DNA of 64,000 nt from Comamonadaceae bacterium OTU4NAUVB1 (lineage in GTDB: Bacteria; Pseudomonadota; Gammaproteobacteria; Burkholderiales; Burkholderiaceae_C). Position numbers and translations under genes: made by a program. Below the pieces are notes generated by a model, which saw nothing but the letters and a program-made list of their open reading frames with translations, ran no database searches and was not told the DNA's origin. Shown here in pieces: positions 62,051 to 64,000 of this stretch (position 1 is the stretch's first letter; each line of letters starts with the position of its first letter). Location of the stretch: NCBI GenBank assembly GCA_024372625.1, contig CP099605.1, positions 1,054,001-1,118,000 on the forward strand. Reading direction: 5' to 3'.

Positions 62051-62992
62051 TCAGTGCTCCTCGGCGGGCGCGCGGGGCAGCGAGCGCTGGCGCAGGACCG
62101 TGGCGGCGATGCCGCTGGCGATGATCAGCGCCATGCCGCCCCAGCCGAGCATGTCGATGCGGTCGTCGAAGAGCACCACACTGTAGATCGCCGCGAAGAC
62201 GATGCCCGAGTACTGCAGGTTGGCCACGACCAGCGTGCCGTTCTCGGTTTTCGCCGAGGCGTACGCGCGCGTCATGCACAACTGGCCGGTGGAGGCCAGC
62301 AGGCCCACCGGCACCAGCCACAGGGCGTGGCCCCAGGTCCACCGGTCCCACGGCGTGAAGCCCGTGAGGGCCGTGGCGATGCCTCCCGCCACGGCCGAGC
62401 CGACCGCGAAATAGAACACCGTGCGCGCCTCCGGCTCGCCCATCCGCGACAACGCCACGACCTGCATGTAGGCGAAGGCGGCCGTGAGGCCCGACATCAG
62501 CCCCATCGCGCTGGCCAAGCCGTTGACGCCGGCGGTGCCGCCGACGTCGGGCTTGAGGATCATCACCACGCCGCCGAAGCCGGCGAGCACGGTCGCCACC
62601 AGCGCGCCCTGCAGGGGCGGGCGGTCGGCGCGGTCGTCGCGGCCGGGCACCGGCATCCAGGCCAGCAGGGCACCACCGACCAGGAAGGCGGCGATCCAGA
62701 CGCTGCTCATGTAGTTGAGCGTCATGGCGGTGGCCAGCGGCAGGTGGGCGATGGCGTAGAACCACGCGCCCAGCGACACCACGCCGACCGTGCTGCGCCA
62801 GGCGTGCATGCCGGGGTGGCGGGTGGCCAGCGAAATGCCCCCGGCGCGCGCGAGCAGTCCCATGAACACGACGCTGATCATCCCGCGATAGAACACCAGC
62901 TCGGCGCTGGAGAACCAGGCCGAGGCGATCTTCACGCACACGCCCATGCTGGCGAACAGCACGGCGGCCAGCACCATCCACAGGGCCTGCAT
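62051..62992 (-). CDS. EamA/DMT-family transporter
   Basis: A 313-residue ten-helix permease with two EamA repeats. The opening MQALWMVLAAVLFASMGVCVKIA and the second-repeat start VVANLQYSGIVFAAIYSVVLFDD are typical of the RhaT/YdcZ-type DMT group. A hydrophilic loop with GRDDRADRPP separates the halves. Substrate unknown. It is 36 nt after the Rieske oxygenase gene and may export or import a related compound; inference. Confidence 0.88.
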   Translation of the reverse strand: MQALWMVLAAVLFASMGVCVKIASAWFSSAELVFYRGMISVVFMGLLARAGGISLATRHPGMHAWRSTVGVVSLGAWFYAIAHLPLATAMTLNYMSSVWIAAFLVGGALLAWMPVPGRDDRADRPPLQGALVATVLAGFGGVVMILKPDVGGTAGVNGLASAMGLMSGLTAAFAYMQVVALSRMGEPEARTVFYFAVGSAVAGGIATALTGFTPWDRWTWGHALWLVPVGLLASTGQLCMTRAYASAKTENGTLVVANLQYSGIVFAAIYSVVLFDDRIDMLGWGGMALIIASGIAATVLRQRSLPRAPAEEH

Positions 62993-63028
62993 CGCGTGCT
63001 CAGGCCCCGGCGCGCGGCGTTCGCCGCG

Positions 63029-64000
63029 TCATGCGAGCGACTGCGCCATCTCGCGGCGATACCACTCGTGGAACTGCTGCATGCCGTCCTCCATCGGGCT
63101 CTGGTACGGACCGGTCTCGTTGTCGCCGCGCAGCATGAGCGCGCGGCGCCCGGCGTCCATGCGCTCGGCGATCTCGTCGTCCTCGACGCAGGTCTCCATG
63201 TAGGCGGCCTGCTGGGCCTCGATGAACTCGCGCTCGAAGGCGACGATCTCCTCGGGATAGAAGAACTCCACCATGTTGAGCGTCTTCTGCGGGCCCACCG
63301 GATGCAGGGTCGAGACCGTGAGCACGTGCGGATACCACTCGATCATCACGTGCGGGTAGTAGGTCAGCCAGATGGCACCGTACTTGGGTGGCTGGCCGTC
63401 GCGGTACTGCAGCAGCTGCTCCTGCCATTTCTGGTAGACCGGGCTGCCGGCGCGCCCGAGCCGGTTGGCCACGCCCACGGTCTGCACGGAGAAGTCGCGC
63501 GCGAACTCCCAGCGCAGGTCCTCGCAGGCCACGAAGCTGCCCAGGCCGGGATGGAACGGACCGACGTGGTAGTCCTCGAGGTAGACCTCGATGAAGGTCT
63601 TCCAGTTGTAGTTGCACTCGTGCAGCTCGACGCGGTCGAGCGCGTAGCCGGTGAAGTCGAGGTCGGCGCGCGGGCCCAGCCCGGCGAAGTCGGCCGCCAC
63701 GTCGCGCCCGCTGCCGTCGCGGTTCTTCTCGAACAGGAGGCCGTTCCATTCCTCCAGCGGGTAGTTGTGCAGGTTCAGGCACGGGTCCTGCGCGAAGTGC
63801 GGCGCACCGATCAGGGTGCCGGTGGTGCGCGGGTCCGACGCGGCGTAGGTCCACCGGTGCAGCGGGCAGACGATGTTGCCGCCCGCCCCGGCGTCGAGCG
63901 TGCCGCGGCCCTGCAGGATCGTGGCCTGGCGATGGCGGCACACGTTGGAGATCAGCTCCACGCCCTTGGGCGTGTGCACCAGCGCGCGACCCTGGTGTTC
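63029..64000 (-). CDS. Rieske-type aromatic ring-hydroxylating oxygenase, alpha subunit (5' end outside window)
   Basis: 323 residues are visible and the frame is open to the right edge, so the N-terminus is missing. The Rieske [2Fe-2S] ligands are CRHR and CPLHRW. The mononuclear iron site is DYHVGPFHPG (Asp-x2... with two His), preceded by NYNWKTFIEVYLEDYH. C-terminal PVGPQKTLNMVEFFYPEEI and ENGTGPYQSP-like segment (ETGPYQSPMEDG) are common in this family. Many such proteins oxidise carboxylated or quaternary-amine substrates; no ferredoxin reductase is in view. Confidence 0.9.
   Translation of the reverse strand, partial: EHQGRALVHTPKGVELISNVCRHRQATILQGRGTLDAGAGGNIVCPLHRWTYAASDPRTTGTLIGAPHFAQDPCLNLHNYPLEEWNGLLFEKNRDGSGRDVAADFAGLGPRADLDFTGYALDRVELHECNYNWKTFIEVYLEDYHVGPFHPGLGSFVACEDLRWEFARDFSVQTVGVANRLGRAGSPVYQKWQEQLLQYRDGQPPKYGAIWLTYYPHVMIEWYPHVLTVSTLHPVGPQKTLNMVEFFYPEEIVAFEREFIEAQQAAYMETCVEDDEIAERMDAGRRALMLRGDNETGPYQSPMEDGMQQFHEWYRREMAQSLA

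Overview
The window is GC-rich chromosomal DNA that looks like a Burkholderiales betaproteobacterium, most likely Comamonadaceae (Variovorax/Acidovorax-like). The evidence is a canonical betaproteobacterial isc operon, orphan Bug-type (TctC) solute receptors, a BPSS1780-type membrane protein, a monomeric NADP isocitrate dehydrogenase, and gene order such as TetR-pcm-rhodanese-TolC. No phage, insertion sequence, CRISPR array or plasmid function was seen. Most of the window is ordinary core genome. The less ordinary parts lie at about 33.8-39.4 kb and 39.6-46.2 kb.

Layout, left to right. 0-5.8 kb: iscR(3' end)-iscS-iscU-iscA-hscB-hscA-fdx, running directly into dnaQ, with a strong terminator-like hairpin between iscA and hscB; then tRNA-Val. 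6-13.8 kb: an M20 amidohydrolase, a Bug receptor, YnfA, an orphan two-gene multi-haem cytochrome c unit, tRNA-Gly, a fumarylacetoacetate-hydrolase-like enzyme, DUF1345 and DUF5672 proteins. 13.8-17 kb: a leftward alkylation-repair operon (Ada/AlkA fusion, Ogt, EamA exporter) with 4-nt overlaps. 17-23.4 kb: phosphomannomutase, WaaA, then leftward TolC-like, rhodanese, Pcm-like and TetR genes. 23.4-30.2 kb: MsrA, a ZnuD-like TonB receptor with a small one-helix partner, a MASE2-GGDEF cyclase, a degenerate CheB-like protein and a second Bug receptor.

30.2-33.8 kb: monomeric isocitrate dehydrogenase (leftward) and a DUF421 membrane protein ending in a zinc ribbon. 33.8-39.4 kb: an accessory, partly decayed stretch of small exported or hypothetical genes around a cyclic-nucleotide-binding/FAD oxidoreductase fusion. 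It contains two visibly broken genes (one with two compensating frameshifts, one with an in-frame TAG) and two further coding remnants, and it ends at the 3' side of tRNA-Lys. 39.6-46.2 kb: a leftward surface-polysaccharide cluster between tRNA-Lys and tRNA-Ala: acyltransferase, DUF707 protein, RmlC-like epimerase, SAF-domain oxidoreductase, RfbF cytidylyltransferase and an SDR epimerase.

46.8-64 kb: guaC with a terminator-like hairpin in its leader, a UvrD-family helicase, thrB with two flanking genes, polA, a carboxypeptidase, then an envelope metal/oxidative-stress group (PCuAC copper chaperone, a superoxide dismutase that is apparently a lipoprotein, an exported dienelactone hydrolase, a His-rich ZIP transporter). 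It ends with the leftward unit Rieske oxygenase-EamA-SseA, whose first gene runs off the right edge. All calls were made by reading translations and motifs; no database search was possible.
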